From an uncultured Muribaculaceae bacterium (GTDB taxonomy: Bacteria; Bacteroidota; Bacteroidia; Bacteroidales; Muribaculaceae), in contig CAJUIJ010000024.1 of NCBI GenBank assembly GCA_910586175.1, positions 1 through 20,518 of the forward strand: 20,518 nucleotides of DNA. Direction: 5' to 3'. Below, in pieces: positions 13,867 to 20,518 of the stretch (within the stretch, counting starts at the first letter, position 1; each line of letters opens with the position of its first letter). The notes beneath the pieces were generated by a model. That model was not told the DNA's origin, did no database searches, and saw nothing but the letters and a program-made list of their open reading frames with translations. Position numbers and translations under genes: made by a program.

Positions 13867-15981
13867 TCACCACATCACATAGCCCGAAGGGTTGTGGCGA
13901 TATGTATTCCCGGGTTTGGGGTGCGGGTCGATGCGCCGGGGAGTATCGAGTTCGTGGAAGCATATGTGCAGGCCGATGGCGCGTGTCATCAGGAGGTCAT
14001 CGTGGCTGCCGGCGATAGCTCCATAAGACCCATTCTGACGTCGTTCGTAAGCAAGAAACTCATCGAGTGTGCATTCGTCGCGCTCGGTGTATAGTCCCTC
14101 ACGGATCACCTTGACAAGTGTGGCGATAATCATAGGCTTGGTGGCAACATTGGTGTGGAAGCCAAACCTTGTCGGCGCTCCCCGGCGCACCTCCTCCTCG
14201 CTTCGTGAGCGGGCGTAGAGATTTGGGTATACGTCGCGCAGGCGGTTGAGCAGAAAATTCGATTGGTCGCCGTCGGTGTCGCGGTCAGGGTCCCGAGTCT
14301 CAAGGGTGTTGCTCTCTATGACGAGAAGTGCGTCGTCGTAGAACTTCGCAGCCATTGCCGCACGCCAGGCGAGTATATCGAAGTCGGTGTGGCCGCGCCA
14401 TTGCGCCACCACCTCGGGGCCTTCGCCGTGCATCATGGGTGCACGGTCGAAGATGACAATCACCGACCAGTCGGATTTCAGGCTTCTGCCACCTACGTCT
14501 ACCACTGCCACATAGCGCTCCGACATGTGCAGACCGTCCGGAAGGCTCCATATCTGCCAGCCGCCATTGATGAGGGGATGGAATTCGACCTCGCTGAGCA
14601 TCTCGGCGCGTCGGTGATCAGGTATGTGTCGTGATGCAACATCGGCAGCACCGTGCACATCGATTTCTCCTACATATGCAGGAGTGATGCAATTGGCACG
14701 CAGATTCTCCACTTTATAGCGGTCGAAAACACGGGCACCCGAATGCACGAAAGCCTCCACATCATCGCTCGGATATTCGGAGGCCATGAGGCCATGCTCC
14801 GAATACTTGGAACGTTCGGAGATATACCAGGCAATCGCCTCAAGGGTGGCCCCTTTTTCCCATAGCCACCATAGATAAGCACCCGGCTGCTCACGGTCGG
14901 AGCGGGCCGCCTCTTGAGTGCGACCTTCGAATAGCTTGGTTGCGAGCGACATGCGCTCATCGTCAGTGAGAGGTAAAGAGTACTGGGCAATCTCAAACCA
15001 GCTTATGAAAAGCGATGAGAACTGTGACTCTCCGCGCCTCGCGGCCTCATATTCGCGGTGAAAGAAATTACCTGTGCCGTTGGCCGTAGACTCATAGACA
15101 ATCATTGTGAGAGGTTGCAGCAGCACACCTGAGCAAGCCGAGCGCAGAATCTGCTCCGGAGTCTTGCCGAGGGTTTTCTTCCATATGCCCACCTCCGAGC
15201 AATGCACAAGACTGTAGTCTCCGCCACGGCAAGAGTCAGGACGTTCGGCGGTGCCCACCTTGATCTTGCAATTGCGGGCGTTGACACGAATCATCGACCT
15301 CGACTTGCCAACCCACTCCACACGCTTCTCGGAGCGTTGCGGCTTTTCACCGGGAGGGTAGAGCAGTTCCTCGGGGTAGCGGTCCATCATCCGGTCGAAC
15401 ATATCCTTAATCTCATCGCTGCCTACTCCTTGGTGGGCTATGATAAGCGAGTTGAGACCTTGGCGGTGTACAAGCTGCAGCCAGGCCATGTATAATTGCG
15501 AGCATGTGGAACCTCCCCATTGGCGGGCTTTCAATAGAATAAGGCGTATAGGATGTCGGGCAGTGCGCATCTCCTCAAATTTCTCCACCAGACGGCGTTG
15601 CGGGCGGTTGAGGCGAAAAAGCATGTCGTCGCCACCTGACTTGTTCTTGATATAAGCGCAAGAGGCTGCCCAGTATGGGAAATCGTGGAGCATGCGCAGA
15701 CGGCGGAAGCTTAAGGCTCCGTTCTCCCGGTCACGCTGGGTGATGTGCCTGCCGAGGCGTCGTTGCAGCAGGTCGTCGAGACTGCCGAGGTCGAGCAAGT
15801 CGCGCACATCAGGCTCTGAGCGCATCGGCTCAGGGAGCCACATCTCATCGAGTCCGCGCACCTTGAAGTGGAACCTGCGGCCTGTGGATCCAAGGCCACT
15901 GATTGGGTCGAAAATGGCGTCGGCCTCTTGCTTGCGTCTTGCATTCTCTTCGAGTATGTCTTGGATGTTTTGGTCGGACAT
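13867..15981 (-). CDS. phage terminase large subunit-like protein
   Basis: Terminase large subunits pump DNA into phage capsids by ATP hydrolysis and cut it with an RNase H-fold nuclease. The 704 residues show the parts in order: LLKARQWGGST (149-159), a Walker A form seen in many phage terminases; LVHCSEVGIW (258-267), a Walker B with catalytic Glu 263; and the coupling motif ESTANGTGNFF (297-307). The nuclease part has VAVVDVGG (Asp 495), LLVIESNT (Glu 556) and GSHDDLLMTRA (Asp 661/662). All key residues look intact, so it should be active. It follows a small-subunit-like gene across a 143-bp repeat-filled spacer, the usual phage order, but no portal, capsid or other phage gene is in view. 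Its base composition does not stand out from its neighbours. Confidence 0.82.
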   Translation of the reverse strand: MSDQNIQDILEENARRKQEADAIFDPISGLGSTGRRFHFKVRGLDEMWLPEPMRSEPDVRDLLDLGSLDDLLQRRLGRHITQRDRENGALSFRRLRMLHDFPYWAASCAYIKNKSGGDDMLFRLNRPQRRLVEKFEEMRTARHPIRLILLKARQWGGSTCSQLYMAWLQLVHRQGLNSLIIAHQGVGSDEIKDMFDRMMDRYPEELLYPPGEKPQRSEKRVEWVGKSRSMIRVNARNCKIKVGTAERPDSCRGGDYSLVHCSEVGIWKKTLGKTPEQILRSACSGVLLQPLTMIVYESTANGTGNFFHREYEAARRGESQFSSLFISWFEIAQYSLPLTDDERMSLATKLFEGRTQEAARSDREQPGAYLWWLWEKGATLEAIAWYISERSKYSEHGLMASEYPSDDVEAFVHSGARVFDRYKVENLRANCITPAYVGEIDVHGAADVASRHIPDHRRAEMLSEVEFHPLINGGWQIWSLPDGLHMSERYVAVVDVGGRSLKSDWSVIVIFDRAPMMHGEGPEVVAQWRGHTDFDILAWRAAMAAKFYDDALLVIESNTLETRDPDRDTDGDQSNFLLNRLRDVYPNLYARSRSEEEVRRGAPTRFGFHTNVATKPMIIATLVKVIREGLYTERDECTLDEFLAYERRQNGSYGAIAGSHDDLLMTRAIGLHICFHELDTPRRIDPHPKPGNTYRHNPSGYVMW

Positions 15982-15999
15982 TTTTTTGTCAGTTTTTGG

Positions 16000-16098
16000 G
16001 GTCTTTAGGGTCTTTAGGGTCTTTAGGGTCTTTAGGGTCTTTAAGGTCTTTAAGGTCTTTAAGGTCTTTAAGGTCTTTAAGGTCTTTAAGGTCTTTAG
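16000..16098 (-). repeat. 9-bp tandem repeat between the terminase-like genes, 11 units
   Basis: Eleven exact 9-bp units on the + strand: four GGTCTTTAG, six GGTCTTTAA, one GGTCTTTAG, then diverged sequence. Homogeneous blocks point to recent expansion. On the strand of the downstream large-subunit gene, one frame reads Lys-Asp-Leu then Lys-Asp-Pro repeats and ends at a TGA (15989-15991) seven bases before the ATG. Confidence 0.97.
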
Positions 16099-16124
16099 GA
16101 CTTTTGGTGTTTGGGGTATTTCTT

Positions 16125-16568
16125 TTACTTCTTGATTATTTTTGCTGATAGGGACTTGGCTATTTTCAGTCGGCGTCGGTGGCGGTAGATGATCTGGCGG
16201 GCCGCCCAGTCCGAGAGGTAGAATTCAGGTGCCGGTTGGCAGATTACCTGCTCCACGGCATGAGTCGGAAGCAGGTCGGGGTTGTCCTCCATCAGTTCGA
16301 GTGCCTTTGTGGCAATGTCGGCGTACATTCGCTTGCGTCCTTCGTAAACCGATTCGGCTATGCCGGTGCAAGCACCGCGAAGCATAGGTACCACTACGGC
16401 AGCGGCACGTTCGGCGCTTACGAAATAGCGAGAGCAAGGACGGCGTGCAGCTGCACCAAACATCTCGCCCAATGGCATGTCGGACGTGCGTAGTATTTCA
16501 AGAAAATTGGCGTAAAGCTCGCTGTCGCGTGCGGCAGTGTATTCTGCTGTTGAACCTTTCTTTTTCAT
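16125..16568 (-). CDS. putative terminase small subunit-like protein
   Basis: A 147-residue, basic, mostly helical protein with no signal peptide or membrane segment. It begins with a Lys-rich end and a helix (EYTAARDSELYANFLEIL), has a middle with GAAARRPCSRYFVSAERAAAVV and GRKRMYADIATKALEL, and ends with QPAPEFYLSDWAARQIIYRHRRRLK. Proteins of this kind with the PAPEFYL-type ending occur in Bacteroidales phages and genomes. I call it a small subunit mainly because it lies directly before an intact large-subunit-like gene, in the usual terS-terL order and size. A small DNA-binding regulator is the main alternative. A candidate promoter box (16672-16679) lies upstream. Confidence 0.55.
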   Translation of the reverse strand: MKKKGSTAEYTAARDSELYANFLEILRTSDMPLGEMFGAAARRPCSRYFVSAERAAAVVVPMLRGACTGIAESVYEGRKRMYADIATKALELMEDNPDLLPTHAVEQVICQPAPEFYLSDWAARQIIYRHRRRLKIAKSLSAKIIKK

Positions 16569-16625
16569 GGGGAAAGTGGTGTTGAGGTGAAAGCATGGAC
16601 GGTGGAGAAGAACCGGCGAAAAAGA

Positions 16626-16672
16626 GCATCCGGGAAAGGTAAACGAACAATCGTTTTCCCTTTCCCGGATGC
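16626..16672 (-). terminator. intrinsic terminator of the rsmA-MATE-ridA operon
   Basis: Outer arms 16626-16639 and 16659-16672 pair perfectly over 14 bp, and an inner 6-bp stem (16641-16646 with 16651-16656) closes on a 4-base loop. On the minus strand the stem is followed by TCTTTTTCG, the T run of an intrinsic terminator. It lies 56 bp after the ridA stop. Confidence 0.85.
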
Positions 16673-16679
16673 AAAGGTA
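16672..16679 (-). promoter_or_regulatory. candidate -7 box for the terminase-like genes
   Basis: TACCTTTG on the minus strand fits TAnnTTTG exactly. No TTTG is found 19-21 bp upstream, so the -33 element is weak or absent. The box abuts the outer arm of the terminator hairpin; transcription would start near 16665, inside that arm, about 97 nt before the ATG at 16568. Confidence 0.45.
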
Positions 16680-16727
16680 GCAACTTAGACTGCAATTATC
16701 TTGCAGCAGTGTGTAAAAATATGTAAA

Positions 16728-17102
16728 TTATTTGGTGGCTATAACTTCGATTTCAACGAGTGCGCCCATAGGGAGTGCCTTGACAGCGAAAGCGGAACGA
16801 GCCGGGAACGGCTTGGCGAAAGTTTCGCCATAGACCTCATTCATCTCGGCGAAGAGCGACATGTCAGCCAAGAGCACTGTGGTCTTGACAACGGCATTGA
16901 TGTCGAGTCCTGCCTCGGCGAGGATAGCCTTTACGTTAGCGAGACTCTGGGCAGTCTGCTCCTTAATGCCTTCGGGCATCTTGCCGGTGGCAGGGTCGAT
17001 GGGGAGCTGGCCGGAGCAATAAATGAGATTGCCGGTGTTGATAGCCTGAGAGTAGGGTCCGATGGCAGCGGGAGCTGCTGAAGTTGCAATTGCTTCTTTC
17101 AT
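16728..17102 (-). CDS. ridA: RidA family reactive intermediate/imine deaminase
   Basis: RidA speeds hydrolysis of enamines and imines, such as 2-aminoacrylate made by PLP enzymes, to keto acids and ammonia, protecting other enzymes in the cytoplasm. The 124-residue protein has the standard size. It shows AAIGPYSQAI (12-21), LIYCSGQLPIDPATG (26-40), and PFPARSAFAVKALPMGALVEIEVIA, with Arg 102 and Glu 117 at the positions of the conserved substrate-binding Arg and the conserved Glu. It starts 7 bp after the MATE gene ends and is the last gene of its operon, before the terminator at 16626-16672. Confidence 0.94.
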   Translation of the reverse strand: MKEAIATSAAPAAIGPYSQAINTGNLIYCSGQLPIDPATGKMPEGIKEQTAQSLANVKAILAEAGLDINAVVKTTVLLADMSLFAEMNEVYGETFAKPFPARSAFAVKALPMGALVEIEVIATK

Positions 17103-17109
17103 GGTTTTG

Positions 17110-18486
17110 TTATTTTAGTTTGGTTTTCTTGAAAACTATTCCTGCATAAATTGCTGCGACGAGCAATGCTACGTCGAAACTGAAATAAACGCCGACAGCC
17201 TCCCATCCGAACACTACGGAGAATAGCAGTGAGCAGGGCACACCTACGAATATGTAGCTTGTAAGTGCTATCCATAGCAGGGGTTTTACTTGCGATGTGC
17301 CCCTGATGGCGTTGATTAGTGTGAGCTGGGTTGCGTCGAGATATTGGTAGAGCACGAGAGGAAGAACAAATAGGAGAGCTGCTTGAATCACCTGGCGGTC
17401 AGAGGTGAAGAGTTCGATGAGTTGTGGAGCGAGAATCCATATGGCGAGAGAGGCTATGGTGCAGAGCACGAGGTTGATGTGCAGGCCGGCACGAGAAGCT
17501 ATGCCGACACCCTTCTCATCATGAAGGCCTGTGCAGTTGGCCACTCTAACCGACACGGCGACACCGAAGCTCATGAAAGTCATGAAGCCGAGTTGGCCGA
17601 TGGTGTTGACCACCTGGTAAGCGGCGAGCTGGATTTTCCCGAACCAGCCGCACACGACTGCCCCGAACGACCAGAGAGCGCACTCTATGCCTGATTGTAT
17701 CATAACCGGATAAGAAGTGCACCACACCTTGTAACGGCGAGCGCCATCGGTGCCGAGCCTGTAGCCCTTACGCACTTGGGCATATCGAGGTGATGTCAGA
17801 AAAGAGAAGATGATTGCAATAAGTCCTGACAGACGAGCAATAACAGTGGCCACACCGGCACCTGTGAGTCCGAGCTCCGGACAGCCCAATTTGCCGAAAA
17901 TCAGCAGCCAGTTGCCAAAAATATTGACAAGGATGGAGAATAGCACACACCACATGGGAGTCTGCGTATCGGTCATGCCGGTGCAAATCTGGCAGAACGA
18001 GTTGAAGAGAGCCATGGGTAGCAGGGTGCCGAGGAGAGTAAGGAAATAAGGGCGGATGAGAGGCAGCAGTTCTGAAGGTTGTCCGAATTTATGAAGCAGA
18101 AACCAGAGTGACCCCATCAGCACGGTGAATAGTATGCCAATCAATGAATTCAACTGTAAGGCAGCGCGGGATATACGGCCCGCCTCGGGGAGAGAGTTGC
18201 GGGAAAAGAGCGCTCCGACAAGCGGCGTGATGCCATTTGCAAGACCGGAGAGCATGACAAGCGGGATAAGGAAAAGGCTATTGACAAAAGCCGAAGAGGC
18301 GAGTGCTTCCACGCTGTAGGCACCGACCATCAGAGTGTCGGCGAAGCTCATGGTGATGACACCGAGTTGGGTCATCAGCACGGGGAACCCGAGCGAGAGC
18401 AGGGTCTTGTATTCAGGTTTATAGGTAGTCCAGAAAGTGGCTTTGGTCATTTCTTTGGCTTTCATACAAAGGTTTTGCCGCAGCAT
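17110..18486 (-). CDS. MATE family multidrug/metabolite exporter
   Basis: An inner-membrane antiporter of the multidrug and toxic compound extrusion family, expelling organic cations or other small molecules using a Na+ or H+ gradient. The 458 residues hold about twelve hydrophobic segments in two related halves. Family-typical stretches are LSLGFPVLMTQLGVITMSFADTLMVG, split over residues about 31-56, GLANGITPLVGALFSR in the first half, and LGFMTFMSFGVAVSVRVAN in the second. The substrate cannot be told. The first ATG is used here; ATGs at 18465 and 18450 (residues 8 and 13) are also possible, and the latter would give a more typical N-terminus. It starts 4 bp after rsmA ends. Confidence 0.9.
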   Translation of the reverse strand: MLRQNLCMKAKEMTKATFWTTYKPEYKTLLSLGFPVLMTQLGVITMSFADTLMVGAYSVEALASSAFVNSLFLIPLVMLSGLANGITPLVGALFSRNSLPEAGRISRAALQLNSLIGILFTVLMGSLWFLLHKFGQPSELLPLIRPYFLTLLGTLLPMALFNSFCQICTGMTDTQTPMWCVLFSILVNIFGNWLLIFGKLGCPELGLTGAGVATVIARLSGLIAIIFSFLTSPRYAQVRKGYRLGTDGARRYKVWCTSYPVMIQSGIECALWSFGAVVCGWFGKIQLAAYQVVNTIGQLGFMTFMSFGVAVSVRVANCTGLHDEKGVGIASRAGLHINLVLCTIASLAIWILAPQLIELFTSDRQVIQAALLFVLPLVLYQYLDATQLTLINAIRGTSQVKPLLWIALTSYIFVGVPCSLLFSVVFGWEAVGVYFSFDVALLVAAIYAGIVFKKTKLK

Positions 18487-18490
18487 TGAT

Positions 18491-19276
18491 TTACATGAGG
18501 CTTGTCAGTTCGATGAAATCTTGCACGGAGAGACGTTCGGGGCGTTCGGACATGAACCTCGACTTTAGTGCAGGGGACTCAGGACGCAGCATAGAGGCAA
18601 GAGAATTTCGGATAGTCTTGCGGCGTTGTCCGAAGGCGGTCTTGACCACCTTCTTGAAAACAACGGGGTCGACCGGGAGTTCGGTGCGCGAGTTGCGGGT
18701 GAGTCTGATTACACCGCTGCGCACTTTGGGCGGCGGAGTGAACACATGAGGCTCGACGGTGAATAGATACTCGCAGTCATACCAAGTCTGGAGAAGCACG
18801 GAGAGAATGCCGTATACCTTGCCTCCGGGTTTGGCGCATATGCGTTCGGCCACCTCCTTCTGGAGCATGCCTGCAACGACGGGTACGAGGTCTATGTTGT
18901 CGAGCACCTTGAAGAAAATTTGAGAAGATATATTGTAAGGATAGTTTCCTATCAAGGCGAAAGAGGATCCGAATATGGAGTTGAGGTCGAGCTTCAGGAA
19001 GTCAGCCCCGAGCACCTTCAGGTCAGGATACATCTTGGCGAGGAAATCGACAGATTCGGTGTCGAGTTCGACGGCCTCCACCTTGCGGCCCGACCGGAGT
19101 AGATACTTGGTAAGTACACCCATGCCGGGACCTACCTCGAGCACCGGTATATCGGCCCACCGGCCGGCTTGTGCGGGGAGCATGGCGGGGCTGATTGTAT
19201 CAGCGATTTGGGCAGCGATGTGCTCGTCGTTAAGGAAATGTTGCCCAAGGGCTTTTTTGGCTTTGACTTTCTGCAT
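18491..19276 (-). CDS. rsmA: RsmA (KsgA), 16S rRNA dimethyladenosine transferase
   Basis: Methylates two adjacent adenosines in the 3' terminal helix of 16S rRNA (A1518 and A1519 in E. coli numbering) using SAM, a late step in small-subunit assembly. The 261 residues show KKALGQHFLND (7-17), the SAM-binding loop LEVGPGMGVLT (46-56), GADFLKLDL (90-98), the catalytic NYPYNISS (111-118) and VFTPPPKVRSGVI (178-190). Length is normal. It lies 17 bp after the FKBP-like lipoprotein gene and 4 bp before the MATE gene, within a leftward operon. Confidence 0.96.
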   Translation of the reverse strand: MQKVKAKKALGQHFLNDEHIAAQIADTISPAMLPAQAGRWADIPVLEVGPGMGVLTKYLLRSGRKVEAVELDTESVDFLAKMYPDLKVLGADFLKLDLNSIFGSSFALIGNYPYNISSQIFFKVLDNIDLVPVVAGMLQKEVAERICAKPGGKVYGILSVLLQTWYDCEYLFTVEPHVFTPPPKVRSGVIRLTRNSRTELPVDPVVFKKVVKTAFGQRRKTIRNSLASMLRPESPALKSRFMSERPERLSVQDFIELTSLM

Positions 19277-19293
19277 AGTGAGATAGTGTAATA

Positions 19294-20208
19294 TCAGAGG
19301 CTCGGGGCATCAGTCTCTGACTCCTCCACCGATTGTTCGTCCCGGTGAATTATGTCGTTTATTTTGGCAGTAATAATTAGCACTTCATCAGAGTCGAGCC
19401 CGGAAATTTCTGCGCGAGCTCCGAACACAGCGTCGGCTGTGGTTGCGAAAATGCCGGTGCTGCCCTTGGTGAGACTCGTGAATATGTGGTTCATTATAGG
19501 CATGACACCCGGTGCGCCGACGATGACGCGTTCGGTGGCGGGCATACCGAGATTGGTGCCGTCAGTCTTCTCGAAGTCAACGGCCACATAGAGAGCATCG
19601 CCGGGATGAGGGTATTCGCCGGAACCTTTATGAATAATCCTGTAATAGAGGTTTGAGTCTATTTTTGATAGTTTAAGGTCGCGGGCCTCCTCGGTGAGAT
19701 TGCGCATTGCTTTCTTGCGCATGTCTGAGCGATGCTTATTGCGTATGCCGTCGTAAAGGTTATAGAAAGACTTCTGTGCGGCAATGCCATTATTATGAAT
19801 TTTGGGATTCATAAGCACATAAGTCAGACTTTCCATAAAGAAGTCATCGTTGAAAGTGACATTATATTCACGTTCTATTTCCATGACTTTCATGGCGATA
19901 CGTGCGCCTCGGCGCACACCCTGATTATATATCTCATTTTTTGCACCTTCACGGAGAGCTTCTATGCCGGCACGCACTCCATCAAGGTAGAGCCTGCGTT
20001 GCTCCTCAGTGAGCATTGAAGTGTCGTTTTGTGCACGTTTGAGATAGTCATACCCTTGCACCTGACCGTAATAATAAATCATCGAGTCGAGTGTGGAAGG
20101 GTTACGGTAGTCAGATAGAGGCTTCCCCTTGTCGGAACCGCAGCCGGAGAGTCCGGCGCAAATAGCAAATGCGGAGGCAGCGAGCATCCATCTTGAGAAA
20201 AAGTTCAT
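19294..20208 (-). CDS. FKBP-like lipoprotein, probably not an active isomerase
   Basis: A 304-residue precursor with a signal peptide and lipobox LSGC (Cys 23), so lipid-anchored in the envelope. Residues about 35-180 are helical and charged (EEQRRLYLDGVRAGIEALRE), like the N-terminal dimerisation domain of FkpA/Mip-type FKBPs. Residues about 195-290 follow the FKBP outline (GDALYVAVDFEKTDG, GVMPIMNHIFTSLTKGSTGI, ADAVFGARAEISG, DEVLIITAKINDI). Several pocket residues of active FKBPs look lost: the FDSS motif reads TNLG, the pocket Trp is Met, and the LAYG tyrosine is Phe. It may act as a chaperone or binding protein. It is third in the operon, after a real FKBP and a tiny lipoprotein. Confidence 0.75.
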   Translation of the reverse strand: MNFFSRWMLAASAFAICAGLSGCGSDKGKPLSDYRNPSTLDSMIYYYGQVQGYDYLKRAQNDTSMLTEEQRRLYLDGVRAGIEALREGAKNEIYNQGVRRGARIAMKVMEIEREYNVTFNDDFFMESLTYVLMNPKIHNNGIAAQKSFYNLYDGIRNKHRSDMRKKAMRNLTEEARDLKLSKIDSNLYYRIIHKGSGEYPHPGDALYVAVDFEKTDGTNLGMPATERVIVGAPGVMPIMNHIFTSLTKGSTGIFATTADAVFGARAEISGLDSDEVLIITAKINDIIHRDEQSVEESETDAPSL

Positions 20209-20227
20209 ATAAGTTTGTCAGTTATAT

Positions 20228-20422
20228 TTATGAGATTGACTCTAAACTATCATTGATTGTAAGTTGGGGAGTTGTGCTTTCAGGTTCGACGACCACTTCG
20301 ACAGTCTCTCCATCAGGTGTCATATTTGACATCTTGCGACCCTCACAGCCAGAGAGGAGTATAGAAACGGCAAAGGCCGCGACCGATGTCGCGGCGATTG
20401 CCTTGAGGTTATATGTCTTCAT
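20228..20422 (-). CDS. very small lipoprotein in a FKBP operon
   Basis: A 64-residue precursor with a signal peptide and lipobox LSGC (Cys 26), leaving under 40 mature residues (EGRKMSNMTPDGETVEVVVE, then a Thr/Ser/Glu-rich end). I do not recognise a family. The ATG at 20420-20422 is preferred over a TTG one codon upstream because it overlaps the TGA of the preceding FKBP gene by one base, a translational-coupling layout. It ends 19 bp before the FKBP-like lipoprotein gene. Confidence 0.75.
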   Translation of the reverse strand: MKTYNLKAIAATSVAAFAVSILLSGCEGRKMSNMTPDGETVEVVVEPESTTPQLTINDSLESIS

Positions 20423-20518
20423 CAATTTACCTTGATAAGTTCTACAGTGAAAATAAGGTCGGCATTGGGAGGAATTGGTCCGCCGGGGGTGCCCATTTCT
20501 CCATAACCTATCTTGGAG
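20422..20518 (-). CDS. FKBP-type peptidyl-prolyl isomerase, C-terminal end
   Basis: Only the last 31 codons are in the window; the gene continues past the right edge. They read KIGYGEMGTPGGPIPPNADL followed by IFTVELIKVN and a TGA at 20422-20424. The YGE...G..IPPNA.LIF.VEL pattern is the C-terminal signature of FKBP-type prolyl isomerases, with the pocket tyrosine (of YGE) and the IPPNA loop intact, so this copy is likely active, unlike the degenerate relative two genes downstream. It is the first visible gene of the leftward operon ending in ridA. Confidence 0.88.
   Translation of the reverse strand, partial: SKIGYGEMGTPGGPIPPNADLIFTVELIKVN

Noticed and set aside
16690..16706. CTGCAA/TTGCAG inverted repeat next to the candidate -7 box at 16672
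   Set aside because: A 6-bp arm pair in AT-rich sequence can arise by chance; it could be an operator, but nothing further supports it.

Overview
The window looks like chromosomal DNA of a Bacteroidales bacterium, most likely from the Muribaculaceae or a near relative; the family level is inference. Pointers are the Bacteroidetes-type promoter boxes (TAnnTTTG with an upstream TTTG), no clear Shine-Dalgarno sites, many SGC-type lipoproteins, the DUF5683, DUF2027 and DUF695 families, a secreted amylase with a type IX-like C-terminal tail, and housekeeping genes close to their Bacteroides counterparts.

Layout. Positions 1-5438 are transcribed rightward: the 3' end of a DUF5683 membrane protein, a MltD-like lytic transglycosylase with two LysM domains, a NhaD sodium/proton antiporter, and a DegT-family sugar aminotransferase. 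A strong terminator hairpin at 5497-5535 separates these from the rest, which is all leftward. Read leftward from the right edge, the first operon holds a FKBP prolyl isomerase (partial), a tiny lipoprotein, a FKBP-like lipoprotein, rsmA, a MATE exporter and ridA, closed by a terminator at 16626-16672. Next comes a pair resembling phage terminase small and large subunits with no other phage gene in view. Then come sufB (without sufC, D or S), phoH, a DUF2027 protein lacking the usual Smr domain, a DUF695 protein, a large secreted GH13 amylase, a small lipoprotein, and a membrane-anchored coiled-coil protein.

The most unusual feature is in the spacers between genes. At least six hold short tandem-repeat arrays with units of 7, 8 or 9 bp. 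Three arrays, up to 15 kb apart, share one 9-bp unit family. Read on the strand of the gene that follows, this unit can encode Lys-Asp-(Phe/Leu/Pro) tripeptides, and each such frame stops 3-7 nt before the next start codon: mltD, phoH and the terminase-like gene. Elsewhere, array units contain the stop codons of the DUF5683 gene, the aminotransferase and phoH. Other structures of note are a 76-bp inverted repeat after nhaD with 28-bp arms, and a terminator whose outer arm abuts a promoter box. No rRNA, tRNA, CRISPR array or insertion sequence was found.
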